64,000 nucleotides of DNA from contig OX328124.1 in assembly GCA_946811695.1 (NCBI GenBank), positions 32,999,203-33,063,202 of the forward strand, in the 5' to 3' direction. This DNA is from Gonocerus acuteangulatus (lineage: Eukaryota; Arthropoda; Insecta; Hemiptera; Coreidae). Positions 1-13,105 of this stretch are shown here, piece after piece. Position 1 is the stretch's first letter. The number at the start of each line of letters is the position of its first letter. Under the pieces are notes generated by a model. It was given only the letters and a program-made list of their open reading frames with translations, did not search any database and was not told where the DNA came from. The translations under genes were made by a program, and so were the position numbers.

Positions 1-130
1 TGACGTTTTTCTCCTAGCCGAATCCCAACTATATATTGTCTTCGTATCTCTGCAACGGCTAACTATCTCCATCTTCAGTTCTATAGAGGTTAATTACATG
101 TGAAAACCTTCATTTAGATTATTTTTGAAT
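1..130 (+). repeat. Fragment of family A / PLE-like terminal repeat
   Basis: The phrase TAGCCGAATCCCAAC and, further on, ACGGCTAACTATCT recur at 34660-34710 and, inverted, at 53720-53780. This is therefore the broken end of the family A repeat, cut by the window edge. Confidence 0.6.
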
Positions 131-1850
131 AACCATCAATATTCACCATGCACAATATAAGAGATAGATTTGTTTTTGGACAATTTTACCTTTTCAGTAC
201 GTCAGAATTAACAAACACTACACAAATATATGAATAAATCGTTTCTAGATATTTTTGGGCAAAATGCTTATTGTATGCCATCTCCTCATATATTATCTGC
301 TGTCAAGTATTATAACAATAAAAGAGGAAAAAGAACGTTAAAAAAGATTTACTGTAGGTGCAGCCTTGCTAAAGGAATGTTCTCAAATTAAAACACTTAA
401 GTTATTGCAAGTTGAAAACAATGAAAGCAATGAACTAGAAGAGTCTAAGCCAGGTTCCGCACGGTTACTCGCCAAAAGCTAATCTTGGACTCATTATGTT
501 TGTTGGGCTCCCGTTACATCACCATCTGCCGAAATTAGTCATTTCATAATACCATTACACAAGGGAAGATAACTCTTTCCTTTTTAATATTATCTTTCTG
601 TCTCGTTGAATGAAATGATGAGATTAAAAAATGTCAAATATCCAAGAAATCATGGATCCGTATTGAGTATTTGAGGGATTTATAGGCATCAGACAAGTCT
701 GTGTGATGAGCACCCATTATTTATGTGTCGTTAAGAAGAAGAATTTCTGTTTCCTTTGTATAGTAATCCAAAACAAAGGAATTTCTAACATTCTGCCTTC
801 ATAATAAAATAAAATCGTTGATGTCTTGGGTCACCGCCGAAAATCACTTAACTAAAACAAATAAATAACACGAATGGCTTTGTAAACAAAGGACAAGTCT
901 GAAAGCAGGAGGAAATGACTAACACTAGAAGAATTAGGAATAGATTTACAATACGGGATTTCCAGTATAAGGAAATAAGCATGAAGATAAACCTTAGTGA
1001 AAAGTAGCCCTCGAACCGAAGGCCAAGGCCCACAAAACATTGGGCGTAGGGATATGTGACAGCAATATTCAGGAATGTCGGGAAATTCTCTTTTGTGCGA
1101 TATTAGGCCTACCTCACCTAGGGCAATAGTACTGATAGAAGTAGTTTTGAATTCATTGGAGCATATTGGCACCTCACATTTTTGGACGAATGTTGCATTG
1201 TTTTGAGATAAATGATTAATTGGAGGGTTGAGAGCACAACTAGACCAAGTCCAGTTTTGACATTTTATGTTGTAATGGGATTGAAGTGTATTACTAAAAT
1301 GGCACTTTTCAGTGCTACAGGAGACTAAGTCCTAACTTCATTATTTTGCCACTTGTAGCGGTTATTGCTACACTTCTGGAAGACATTATTTGTTTTCAGA
1401 GCACAACTAAGCCTAGTACAAGTTGTAACTATTTTATTAACAAACCTGGGCATAAATAATGCCAGTGATTTAGTTCATATCTTTTTAAGAATTATACAGG
1501 TCAATAGGATTTATACAACTTATCTGCAATTTAAACGCATTATACTCATTTTCTGAAAACTGTATAACATGGACTTGGTCTCTGTCATCAGATCCAATAT
1601 TCAGTTAGTTTATGTTTTATGGTTAGAAATACATTTTACATTCTACCATTAAAACTAGCCTATCTACAATTTTTTTCCAGGGATCCCATCGCCCTAAAAA
1701 GCCAACCTGCCACAAGAGGGACTCTTAACTCCCACACGATAATCCAGCGTTCTAAACAATAAACCACGGGCAGGGCCTCCACATGTTGTGGCGCCAGTAT
1801 TTATATTTCATAGATATATCTGAGAGTAGGGCAAACTGTTATTAATATTG
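131..1850. other. AT-rich sequence without recognised genes
   Basis: No convincing exon, transposon end or RNA gene seen on either strand. The short reading frames have no recognisable motif. Confidence 0.5.
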
Positions 1851-2080
1851 TAACTAATGACTAATGAATAAATGAGTAATCGAGATGTGACTAACGATTG
1901 ATGATTGATCAATCATATTTCACCATGACTAATGAGTAATGACTAACTACTTCTATATCAATGATTGGTGATTAAAAGATTATTTGGCTAATGAGTAATT
2001 GTTTATGACTAAACTTACACAGATTGATGATTAAAGACTAAAAAAATAGATTTATGATTGATAATTAACTTCATAAAATT
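1850..2080. repeat. Degenerate TGACTAATGA-type low-complexity repeat
   Basis: Variants of GACTAATGA / GATTGATGA recur irregularly. The same composition resumes at 5085-5345 beyond the hAT element, so the element probably inserted into this block. Confidence 0.5.
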
Positions 2081-2334
2081 TCGAAAGAATTATTATAAAA
2101 AGGGTTTTGACTGATATTTTCAGTGTTGTGCGTAATAGTAATCATAATTACGCCAAAAATCACATTTTTAAAGCAAAAGGCTCAAATGTTTCCTCGTTCA
2201 CTGTTCTGAACAATTCTATCTTTTGAACAGTCTGTTCAAAAGATAATACACAACTGCTTCATGAAGGAATTCTAATCCCCAATGAATATGTGTAAACTAG
2301 AGAACTGCACGGATAAGTAAAAAGTAATCGGATA

Positions 2335-2470
2335 AATAATCGCCGAGTATAAAACGGACGATGCGAGTACATACTCGGCATCGTTTCGAATTGGCATCGC
2401 CGAGTATAAACTGGACGATGCGAGTACATACTCGGCATCGTCCGGAATTGGCATCGTCGATTACTTTACA
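2335..2470. repeat. Two tandem 60-bp units, subterminal repeats of the hAT element
   Basis: The block from CGCCGAGTATAAA to GGAATTGGCATCG occurs twice with few changes. Inverted relatives (GCCGATGCC) occur at 4800-4935, near the other end, as expected of hAT subterminal repeats. Confidence 0.7.
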
Positions 2471-2931
2471 TTACGATTACGAGTAATACTCGTGAGTACT
2501 GCATCGTAATCATCGTAAATAACTGTCGACTTCTCGACATGTCGATACAGGAGGCAAGATAAGGAACAGATGAATTAGGTAGTAAATAAGGGGATTATAG
2601 AGTATTTTTTTTTTCTTTCTGAAAATAGTTTCTGAGATATAAGCGATCGAAAATCGGGATTTATAGGACTCACTGACTCATAGGAGGCATTTCCCATGAT
2701 GCTAAAGAGTTGAAATTTTGCAGGATGATAGATATGAAGGTGTTATTAAAGGAAAAAATAGAAAAATCCTGAAAAGGTGTGTTTGACGCCGCTTCTGGAG
2801 CGGTGTCGTGCCAGTTTTGTACTTCCTTGGGAAACCCGTCATTCCGTCCGAAACCCATGATGTGGGGTATCAAATGAATCGTCTCGGAATGAAGAACCTA
2901 TATTTGATGTTTTAAGAAACATTTAGAAGCA

Positions 2932-3470
2932 TATAGGCTTGGTCAAAATCTTATACCAGCTGTCTGTCTGTAGGTTTGTTCCTTATACAAATCTGAACCG
3001 TTTGACCAATTTTGACTAAACTTGGCAAATCAGTAGGTCTTGATCCTGGGATTGGCATAGACTATGTCAAAATCATTAATCAGCTGTCTATCTGTCTGTT
3101 TGTTTATTATACAAATCCACACAGTTTGACCGATTTTGACAAAATTTGACACACAGGTCGGTCTTACTCCGGGGAGTGTCATAGGGTAGTTCAAAATAGT
3201 ATATCAGCTGTTTGCTTAACTGTTTATTCCTTATACAAATCCACACGATTTGACCGATTTTGATCAAACATGGTATATAGGTAGTTTATTATCCGGGGAG
3301 TGTCATAGGCGACGTTAAAATCGTCTATCAGCTGTCTGTCGGCATGTTTGTTCTTACACTAATTCACACCATTTTACCGATTTTGACCAAACTTGGCACA
3401 CAGGTAGGTCTTGGTCCGGGGAATGCACTTGACTAAGGTCAAAAAGGTCTTTCATCTGTCAAATATCAAG
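2932..3470. repeat. Tandem array, about 124-bp unit, 4 copies
   Basis: Starts at 2932, 3055, 3180 and 3304. Each unit holds CAGCTGTCTGTCTGT, TTTGACCGATTTTGA and TCCGGGGAGTG. The unit is diverged between copies. Confidence 0.75.
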
Positions 3471-3581
3471 CAGTAAGAAGAACTTTATGCAGACTCCAAA
3501 GACCCTGGTCTTATACGAAGTACAAAAGCCAGTAGGTATGCGGCAACTAAATTTTAATTGATACTTAGAAAATAGTAATGA

Positions 3582-4100
3582 GATCCCCAAAAAAAACATA
3601 AATGTGAAATAGAGGTCGAGTTCCCCCCCCCCCCCAAAAATATTGGCAATACAAGAAGATGATACAAGAAAGATATGTCCAAGTTCATTACTTAGAAAGA
3701 CCTATTACTTACTTACAAAGAACAATAAAGACACAACTGACCTTTAAAAATAACAATAAAAATACTTTTATCCAGTTACTAAAATATAAATTTCTTCAAC
3801 CAGGTATATTCTTAAACTTGGCAATGTTTACTTTTCTCTCTAAAGATAATTTCGGCACAAATAAAACATTGCCAAGTATATATACCTGGTTGAAGAAATT
3901 TATATTTTAGTACCTGGATAAAAGTATTTTTATCGTTGTTTTTAAAGGTCAGTTGAAGTGTCTTTACTGTACTTAGTAAGTAACTAGTAGGTCTTCTAAG
4001 TAATGAACTTGGACATTTCTTTCTTGTATCATCTCTTGTATTGGCAAATATTTTTGGGGGGAACTTGGCCTCTATTTCACATTTATGTTTTTTGGGGGAT
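3582..4100. repeat. 519-bp inverted repeat (foldback) inside the hAT element
   Basis: Arms of about 240 bp: GATCCCC...ACATAAATG on the left mirrors CATTTATGT...GGGGGAT on the right. Inner arms are CTTGGCAATGTTT / AAACATTGCCAAG, with a loop near 3833-3862. Confidence 0.8.
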
Positions 4101-4129
4101 GCGTTTAATACTAATGATATTTATTAATG

Positions 4130-4250
4130 ACTATTAGATTCGAAATATGCAATTAAAAAATTCACCTTGAATAAAATTTCAAGGTCAATTTTGCGTGGGT
4201 TAATATGGGGGTTATTTTTCCCGATTTCGCATTGGAGAATATTATGGTTA
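4130..4250 (+). repeat. Dispersed repeat E (partner at 63500-63620)
   Basis: AGATTCGAAATAT, TTCAAGGTCAA, ATATGGGGGT and CGCATTGGAGAAT appear in the same order here and, inverted, at 63500-63620. Confidence 0.6.
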
Positions 4251-5196
4251 AGTTTTGTATGGTCCTGTTTAAAAAAAAATCGTAATTGAAAGTGATGGTG
4301 CGTAAGACGAGCTACCATTTGTAATGTGTAGTAAATGTTAACATATTTTTTATACGGTGCTAGTCCACGTATTTCAAGGAAACATAATATATTTTTAAAA
4401 CAACAGCGTTTCCACATATTATGTGTATTAGAGTAGAGCTGGAAAACTCTACATCTTAAATGCTGATATTAGAAACAGGAAAAAACGCGCGTGAATGTGA
4501 ATGACAAAATAAAAATAAAAAAAAGTTACCAAGAACGTCTTTTTACATTCGGCAGGACAGGATTAACGGTTATATCTGCCTTTATTTATGTTTTTTTTTT
4601 CTTTTATCACCTTAAAAAAATGTTTATTTCTTATATTACCTTTATTACTGATTCTTCTGGATTTTAATATAGACTGTATTACATTGTTTTTGTTTACGTT
4701 ACAATTGTATAGTCACTGTAGTTTCGTTGAGTTGTAAGTAATACATATAGTGGACTTCATTACACATGGCGTGGCGAACCAGTATATAACGTAGTTATTC
4801 ACGGCGATACCGATACCAAACCTGCAATACTCCACGATGCCGATGCCAAACCCCTCTGTACTCGGCGATGCCGATGCCAAATATTATTTTACTCGGCGAT
4901 GCCGATGCGGCACGATGCCGATGCCGGTGTTCGGAATGAGTATGAGTACACATAAAGTAATCGAGGTACTCGTCCCATGAGTATACCTATTCGTGATTAC
5001 GCGATGCCATACTTACTCGTGCAGGTCTCTAGTGTAAACAAGTAGGTTTTGCCTTAATACCGAAAGTATTTACAACGTTAGTCATGTCAATCATTGTACA
5101 GAATCTCAATGATTGACGGCTAACGATAGATTGATGACTAATTTCACATATGATTAATGCTTAATATGATGTACGACTAATGATTAACGAGAATAA

Positions 5197-5335
5197 TTTA
5201 ATCATGACTAAATTTCTGATAATATTTCATCATGGGATGAAATATTATCAGAATTAGTCATGATTATTTATTTAAATAAATAAATAATCATGACTAATTC
5301 TGATAATATTTCATCCCATGATGATTTAATGAATA
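5197..5335. repeat. Nested AT-rich palindromes
   Basis: A perfect palindrome spans about 5231-5320, centred on TTATTTAAATAAATAA, with arms containing CATGGGATGAAATATTATCA. It overlaps a second hairpin formed with 5197-5235. Confidence 0.75.
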
Positions 5336-5725
5336 TGTCAATCGTTTAGTTGATTTTGTGCCATACTCTGATAAATCTTTGATCATCTTTAAGACTATTT
5401 CCCCTTGGCTTGAAAAAATTAGTAAGTAGTAATGTAGTCCGTAAATTGAAAGCATATTACAGTATTTCAGCTTGATCTATCCTTCTTCATGTAATGGACG
5501 AGGAATAATATTATTCATGCAACGACTGTTCGGAAAAATATGATAAACATCAGGTAGTCCTACATGACTATAGAATATTGATCTATGAAAGCAGATACAA
5601 TCGTGTTTTGAAGAAATAAGATCTACCGCTGGTAAGTGTAGTTGAAGAGCTGGTCATAACTTGCAAACCATTGATAATTATCATTACAGTAAACAGTAAC
5701 TCCCCTTATAAGGAATAATTGAGAA

Positions 5726-5975
5726 CTCTAACGTATATAGAAAATAATTTCGGGGTCTGGGAGCACTTAGGCATTTGGGGTGTAGGGAAAATTTTAAATA
5801 TTTTAGTGTAAAATGGTGACTTTTAAGGTCCTCTGGACACCGAGTAGACCAAGGTAAATGTAGAAGACATTTTTCGTTGATATGGTCTTTCTTTACATGA
5901 AATGTTCTCACAAAAAAAAACTTTTGGGGGGGGGATGCAGTCCCCTCACCCCCCCCCCCCTTATATACGCCCATG
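5726..5975. mobile_element. hAT MITE, family M247, copy 1
   Basis: Right end TTATATACGCCCATG, left end a mutated inverted copy (CTAACGTATATAG). Flanked by the 8-bp TSD ATTGAGAA at 5718-5725 and 5976-5983. Sister copies at 39099-39343 and 58828-59074. Confidence 0.8.
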
Positions 5976-5983
5976 ATTGAGAA

Positions 5984-6600
5984 GAGAAACGTTATTAATT
6001 GAGATTGTCTGGGTTCAACAAAATCAGGAACGCACTGAAATACATCCGGAACATGTCATTCTATTTTCATAATCCTGAAATTCAAGCCAAAATGTCTGAA
6101 ATAAAAGTTCTTTTTTATATAAAAGTCTAGTTTTATTAACTATTAGAACCCCAAACTTACAATCTTGAGAACATGTATAAGCTTTATATAGACCCAAGTT
6201 CAGAAGACGTTTTATTCTTTAGGACGTGATTTAATTTCTATGTGTAAATAGTCACCTGAAAAAAAAGTTTTATGATATGCTAATGGATTCGACCTTTCAA
6301 ATTAGACATATTTGAAATTGGCTATTTCAGGAACGCAAGGGCTCGATAGGTGGGTTTTTATCTGGGCAATCGTGACCTTACAGTTTTTTTATATGACCCA
6401 AACCAACATCAACAACAAGGAAAATACGCCGGTTAAAGATCTGATGATCAACTCTATTCCACCTGCCATACACGACCTAAGAGTACTTTTAACCACTTGA
6501 GGTCTGGAAGCCACTTGGAGGTCAAATTAATGTCCAATTCAAACAGTTTTGATTGCAAGTAGTTCAACAATCAAAATCTGGCTACCCGTCCACCAGTCGC
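5984..6600. other. No recognised feature
   Basis: AT-rich, unremarkable single-copy-like sequence; nothing supportable seen. Confidence 0.4.
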
Positions 6601-6610
6601 ATACTTTTTT

Positions 6611-6927
6611 ACAGCGGATGGTGGCGGCAGGATTGCGTGCACATGTGCGTCGGTAACGCCAAACAAAACTGTCATTTGGCGTATCATTTACAGCGGATGG
6701 TGGCGGCAGGATTGCGTGCACATGTGCGTCGGTAACGCCGAACAAAACTGTCATTTGGCGTATCATTTACAGCGGATGGTGGCGGCAGGATTGCGTGCAC
6801 ATGTGCGTCGGTAACGCCGAACAAAACTGTCATTTGGCGTATCATTTACAGCGGATGGTGGCGGCAGGATTGCGTGCACATGTGCGTCGGTGACGCCGAA
6901 CAAAACTGTCATTTGGCGTATCATTTA
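6611..6927. repeat. Tandem repeat, 79-bp unit, 4 copies
   Basis: Units begin at 6611, 6690, 6769 and 6848 with ACAGCGGATGGTGGCGGCAG and contain TGCGTGCACATGTGCGTCGG. They are nearly identical and much more GC-rich than the surroundings, implying recent expansion. Confidence 0.9.
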
Positions 6928-7520
6928 AAACTTTAGTTTTATACGTTTAATGTAATCTATATTTCAAACCGTTTAAATCCCAAATATTCACGAAAAACCG
7001 GTAAAATATTAAAAGATCAGACTCACAAGAATCGTGTCAGTTTAACCCTTAAGTAGGGAGGTGGTTAACCCTTACGTCAGTAGGGAGGTGGGGTGCTGAC
7101 AACACCCTAATGAAAAAAATTCCCCCCACAAAAAGGGGGTTTTAAAATTAGCAACTTCTTTATTGTTTTACTTTTTTAAACCATTACCAAAATTGTATAA
7201 GCAAATAATTAATTAAAATGCTCAAATATGGTATTTTTTTAAATAATAAAATTTTAATCGTTTTTCTTCATTTGTAATTTTCTTTTTATCCAGTTATCAA
7301 AAATATGGCTTTGTTGAATAATGAAAAATTCTTAATCAAGTTAAAATTGCTTATTAAGGGATAGAAGAAGACAAATAAAGTACTTATTTAAAAAAAAATA
7401 TGTTTGCAAAGTATACAAATTTAACCTGTAAAATACACCATATCGCTAACTCTAAACCACCGCAATAAATTTGTTTCATGTCATTCATACGCATAAAAGT
7501 TTTACAAAAACAACAAAAAA
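6928..7520. other. Intergenic, with two piggyBac-like ends near 7043-7080
   Basis: TTAACCCTTAAGTAGGGAGG and TTAACCCTTACGTCAGTAGG lie in tandem. TTAA followed by CCCTT is typical of piggyBac-type ends, but no matching far end was found. The rest is plain AT-rich DNA. Confidence 0.35.
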
Positions 7521-7521
7521 T

Positions 7522-7677
7522 CGTGGCCAATAGCGGCGACGTCCAGGGGGCAGTCAGGAATTTTCTCAGTGAGCCCTGAGATGAGAAAATTCCTGTCGCA
7601 GGTGGGGATCGAACCCACCATCTCCCACTTGTGAATCTAGCGCGCTTGCCACTAGACCACGGGAGACCCCTCGTTGT
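7522..7677 (-). mobile_element. tRNA-derived SINE-B, older copy
   Basis: On the minus strand the tRNA-like head reads CTCCCGTGGTCTAGTGGCAA ... GGTGGGTTCGATCCCCACC (A- and B-box-like). A body follows containing AGGAATTTTCTCATC. The same head and body occur at 28521-28743. Poly-A tail decayed. Confidence 0.8.
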
Positions 7678-7739
7678 TTTATTATCTAAACTTTTCTTTT
7701 CGTGTGTCAAGAGCAAACGGCACATCAACCAGAATGTCT

Positions 7740-8420
7740 ATTCTCCGTTTTTGGTGCTGGTTCTGCTCATCTTCCTATGACCGGTCATCCGATCATTTTG
7801 GCCGCATGATGTATTTTGAAATCTAAGATTCTGTTGCTTTCTTTTCAATTTGTGGTTAAGTCAGTTTAAGCCCAATATTTATCAAGAACTCGACCCTCAC
7901 CAGAGTTCGTAGTAGGATTATTTGCTACATATATTGCCTGAGAGTTAATGCCGGTTATGTGGAGGATTCTAAAGAAGACAGTTAGAGGACACACCGAGCT
8001 ACAGGATATGTATCTTGACAATGATTTCTACATCACCTTTTTGTAGATTATAAAATGTTACTATTTCTAGCTTCTCATCTCAGACTGCTATAGTGATTCT
8101 TCATCCGACTATTCACTTTATGTTTCATGTGATGATTTTTCATAAATATCTCTTTGTGTTGAATCTGTAGTCCGTTAGGGGGCTGAAAAAGAAATTCGCG
8201 AAAAACGAATGATTTATCGAGAAAAACAGAAGGACGTCCAGAAAGTATCTTCTGTCAAAAGATTTAGTGAATTAAATAACCGTTTTTTTTAAGGAAATTT
8301 TGTCTATTTTATGATCGCATAACTAGAATTTAATTATCTTGAACTGCTTTTAAGCAATCCTTTCTTATTCAATAAAAAATATGTGTACGTTAATAAACAG
8401 AAAATTTGACATAACTGCTT
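7740..8420. other. No recognised feature
   Basis: Nothing supportable on either strand. Confidence 0.4.
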
Positions 8421-8518
8421 TTTCCTTAGGAATCGGACCATACTTCAAATGAACTTTTTTGTTGGAAATGATGTCTAGAATCACCTCCTAGAGTTTGGCT
8501 ACTTAGACCTGAATCACC

Positions 8519-8521
<3 letters not shown>

Positions 8522-8606
<85 letters not shown>
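8522..8606. repeat. Compound microsatellite (TA)n(GA)n
   Basis: About 20 TA followed directly by about 22 GA dinucleotides. Confidence 0.95.
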
Positions 8607-8608
<2 letters not shown>

Positions 8609-8639
8609 GAAATATTCCAAACCGAATCCTTAACGAAGA

Positions 8640-9465
8640 GACATCCCTGGAACTGATAACCCTATATTTTGTCTCGAATAAAACCTATTAAACCAGCCCC
8701 ACCTCTGAGCAGGGATAAAACAGGCTAAAAATGAATACATACAAATAACTAAGATTTTTCCTATAGATGCTTTTATGTTTGATGGATGTTCAAGATTTGA
8801 GTAAGTTAAGAAAAAACCTAAAATAATTATAGTGTTTTTAAACATTAAAATAAAAAAGCTTGATAATTTGCGTTTCTTTCTTAATATTTAATCATGTGGG
8901 TTATATAACTAGTTTAAGGAAAGAAATTTATCCTATGTACTTCCTTATGGATTCTTTCTGTTTATTTATTTCAGTTTTTATACGTATTTACAGAACTGAA
9001 TTTGTAATGGCAAGTGAAATGCCATTGATTTTATTCATTCAACGCATTTTCATTTATTTTATTTATACTCATTTAGAGTGATTTGTGGATTTATCATATT
9101 CATTATATGTGTTGTGTTCATTTTCGTGGTTATCACGTTCATGTGGTTTCATGACACCTGGACACACCGGACCTCCACTATTTTATTTATAATAACTTCA
9201 ATCTAACAGAGGTAAATAAGGAAAAATGAATGTTTTTGGAGTTCTATCCAATCTATATGACCGACCCACCAGGAGAAAAGAAGAAGCATCACTAGACTGC
9301 GTATCAGGCATTTTTTGCTGACATCTCGCCAATTAATGATGAGGCAGGACAGACCTCAAAAAACAGAAATATTTACAATAATATTTAGAAATTTTAAAAA
9401 GGTATACGACTAACCAAAAGTAAAGAAATGAATACAATTATTACTACCTATATACCTCTATGAGT
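8640..9465. other. No recognised feature
   Basis: AT-rich DNA without convincing genes or element ends. Confidence 0.4.
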
Positions 9466-9466
9466 A

Positions 9467-9470
<4 letters not shown>

Positions 9471-9514
<44 letters not shown>

Positions 9515-9760
9515 TGTCTGCTCTGTAGCAGCTAAAAAAATGGTCCGATTTAGATTAAATTTGGTACACAAATATTTTTCCTAATTTAAAACGTCTAGAT
9601 CGTTAATCGGCAGAATTCGTTCACCGGCGAAAAATCGTGTTTTTGCGTTTATAGGCTTCCAGTTACATTTTGTTTATATTTTTTAACACAATGATACTAC
9701 TGAAACCATTTTTAATGCTATATCTGTATTCATTTTCGAGAAAATTGAATACAACAAGAA
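9471..9760 (+). repeat. Partial family A copy with (TA)n
   Basis: (TA)20 at 9471-9512 is followed by GGTCCGATTTAGATTAAATT and TTCGTTCACCGGCGAAAAAT, a diverged version of the family A body that lies complete just downstream. Confidence 0.6.
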
Positions 9761-9778
9761 GATACAAAAATTGTATTT

Positions 9779-9914
9779 TTAGCGCGGTTCCTCCCTCCCC
9801 CATAGGGAGGAACCCCGCTTATAAGGTTGATACAATGAAACAATCCGGAAGTGCCGACTAGAAAATTTCGCGTTTCAGAACCCCTAGAAACCAAAAATAA
9901 CGGTGGTTCAAATT

Positions 9915-9959
<45 letters not shown>

Positions 9960-11740
9960 CTGTTCGCTCTCTAGGTAGAAGACGAATGGTCCGATTTTGA
10001 TGAAATTTGGTACAAAAATCTGTCGTCCAATTTGAAAGGTCAAGTTCGTTAACCAGCAAAATCCGCCCACTGGAAGATGGCGTTTGGGGTGAAATTCGCG
10101 CATAAAAAATCGTAACGCTTACGTTTTTGAGTTCATAAGCTTGTAAGTACTCGTTTTATAGGCTTCTTGGGCTAGGAAAACGAATGAAACCATTTTCAAG
10201 GCGATAGCTTTAACCGTTGTCGAGAAAATTGGAAAAATAGTTTTTGAATACCGTTTTTGGTTTGGGTACTTAGAATAACGGGATTCAGTTGAAACATTAT
10301 CTGCATGTTCTACTTTCATTAAAACTAATATGTTGAAAGTTATGTTACGTTTGGAGTTAAGGAAGGGTTAGAATAAAATATTTTATGAACAGACATGAAA
10401 AGTTTTGGAAACTTCGTATACTTCCATTAATATCTCGAACACGGTTGGGAAATCGTGGTAAGTGGATTGAAACTATTTGAAAGCTTACTAAATTCTCTAC
10501 AAAAATGATTCTAAAACTATTTTTGATTAGGTTATGTCAATCGGAGAAATAAGTGCTTAAAACTTCAAATACGTCTGTTTTGTTCTTATGAACGGGTTTT
10601 TGTCGTTCTTTTTGTAATTTTTGTCTCTTTCCCTTGGTTTTTTATTGCTTTTTATTTTTGTAATTTCTTATGTTGTATTTTTAAGGAAAATGTATGTGTG
10701 TGTAAAACAGGATAGGTAAAATGAGACCAATTTTCTGTTGTCAGAAATAATAAAAAGTTTTGGGAACTTCGTATAATTTCTTAATATCTCGAAAACGGTT
10801 GAAAATCTTGGGAAGCGAAAGGTTACCATTCGAAAGCTTACTAAATGGTCTACAAGAAGGGTTCTAAAGAAAGTTTTGAATAAGCGATGTCAATCGGAGA
10901 AATAAGTGCTTAAAACTTTTAAGTAATTGATTTCGCTTATTCGAACAGTTCTTTTTGTCTTTGATTTTGGTACTTAGAATTATGGGATTCAGTTGAAACA
11001 TTTTCTGCAAGTTCGAATTTTATCAACACTAATATGTTGAAATTTTGGTTACGTTTGGAGTAAAGGAAGGGTTAGAATAAAATATTTTATTAACAGACAA
11101 GAAAAGTTTTGGTAACCTTTTATACTTTCGTTAGTATCTCGAAAACCGTTGACAATCTTGGGAAGCGAAAGGTTACCATTCGAAAGCTTACTAAATGGTC
11201 TACAAAAAAGGTTCTAAAGAAAGTTTTGAATAAGCGATGTCAATCGGATAAATAAGTGCTTAAACTTTGAAGTAATTGATTTTGTTTATTCGAACGGTTC
11301 TTTTGTCTTTGATTTTGGTACTTCGAATTATGGGATTCAGTTGAAACATTTTCTTCATGTTCTAATTTCATTAAAACTAATATGTTGAAAGTTATGTTAC
11401 GTTTGGAGTTAAGGAAGGGTTAAATTAAAATAATTTATTAATAGAGATGAAAAGCTTTGGAAACTTCGTATACTTTCCTTAATATCTCGAAAACGGTTGA
11501 GAATCTTGGTAAACGGATGGTTACCATTCGAAAGCTTACTAAATGCTCTAGAAAACAGGTTCTGAAGAAAGTTTTGATTAGGCGATGTCAAACGGAGAAA
11601 TAAGCACATATAACTTAGAAGTTTGATAAACGATAATTGATTTCGTTTATTTATACGGTTCTTTTTGTCTGTTTTTATTTCTTGTTATTTTGTTATTGCT
11701 TCTAGGAGGAGGATGTATTTCTCAATAAAACAGGGGAATA
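9779..11740 (+). repeat. Family A repeat, long copy with internal duplications
   Basis: Starts with a GC-rich hairpin (TTAGCGCGGTTCCTCCCT / AGGGAGGAACC), then (TA)n at 9917-9955. The conserved body follows (GGTCCGATTTTGATGAAATT, ATCCGCCCACTGGAAGATGG). The 10260-11700 part holds about three tandem units of roughly 350 bp, each with GGGATTCAGTTGAAACATT and ACTAATATGTTGAAA. Other copies: 25036-26250, 33455-34838, 53588-55046 (minus), and 13830-14990 (minus). Confidence 0.8.
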
Positions 11741-12274
11741 AATACAAATTCTTTGAACCTGTAACAGAACTGAAAACGTAAATATTCTCCGTGTAGAGTC
11801 AGTCCGGGTCGAGGTAGTAGGCCGGTTCAGGTAGGCTTTTATTGCACTTCATAAATCAAGATTCATTGTTCTCATCAAGCATTCTAGGACAGCTGACAGT
11901 TACCTTTACCTGTAGGAAGTCATGCAGCCAAATGCTATACTAGAAATATAATTATATTTTGTGGTTGAATGTGGCCGTAGTTCAATAAAAAATAACACTA
12001 CTTTCTCATTTTCATGTACAATTTTATTTTGTTTAATTGCATTTAAAAGTAAAATGGATATGTTAGCACTGCAAGTTAAGTAAATTAGAAATATATTCGT
12101 AGAAGAGTCTTCGTAGACCGAAACTTGGGACGGCAGAAAGAGTAATTTCTGCTTAGGATAGTTTCATCCCTAGCCGAAAATCTTGTTTTTTGTTTCATAT
12201 TTGTTTACATTAGGAATGATCCAAACAAAGTAATAACTGTTTCTATTCTAAGTCTACAAAATAACACTAGGGAT

Positions 12275-12330
12275 ACGAATGGAACCGCGCTAAGATGACG
12301 CAGTTCCTGCGAGTCGGACTTTTCTAACTA
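12275..12330 (+). repeat. Family A terminal piece
   Basis: GGAACCGCGC TAAGATGACG followed by CAGTTCCTGCGAGTCGGAC and a T run. The same end occurs at 13365, 16345, 26730, 34800, 52820 and (inverted) 53590. Confidence 0.65.
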
Positions 12331-12499
12331 CTTTTCGTTTCCATCATTTGAAAAAGACGGACTTACCTTAGAAAACTTTCTATTTGATTTATTTACATTT
12401 TAACCTCCTTTTGACACAGCATTTTAGGACGGATTACCTACAGGTCACCACCCTTTTCTATCCAGGGTAAGGCTGATTTCTTGTCTTTTTTTTTTTTGA

Positions 12500-13000
<501 letters not shown>

Positions 13001-13019
13001 CTTCCATTTAAAAAAAAAA

Positions 13020-13105
13020 TAAAATTAATTAAAATTTTAACGTCCGTTATTATTAACTACCAATTTTAGGACGGTTTATCTATAGGTTACCTAAAAGTAT
13101 CTATA
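13020..13105 (-). mobile_element. 3' fragment of SINE-A
   Basis: Reverse complement of the SINE-A tail (GATAAACCGTCC, TTAATAATAACGGACG). Related fragments lie at 12395-12475 and 15640-15720. Confidence 0.55.

Larger units (their letters stand above)
2298..5031. mobile_element. Nonautonomous hAT element with 8-bp TSD
   Basis: Terminal inverted repeats TAGAGAACTGCACGGATAAG (left) and TAGAGACCTGCACGAGTAAG (right, reverse strand) resemble hAT ends. The 8-bp direct repeat GTGTAAAC flanks it exactly at 2290-2297 and 5032-5039. The 2734-bp interior has no transposase. It holds subterminal repeats of an ACTCGGCATCG motif near both ends, a 124-bp tandem array and a 519-bp palindrome. Confidence 0.85.

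Noticed and set aside
6611..6927. CRISPR array
   Set aside because: The repeats are contiguous 79-bp units without unique spacers in a eukaryotic genome; the same holds for 15091-15414.
7384..7728. 114-codon frame on the minus strand
   Set aside because: It runs through the SINE-B copy at 7522-7677 and has no coding character.
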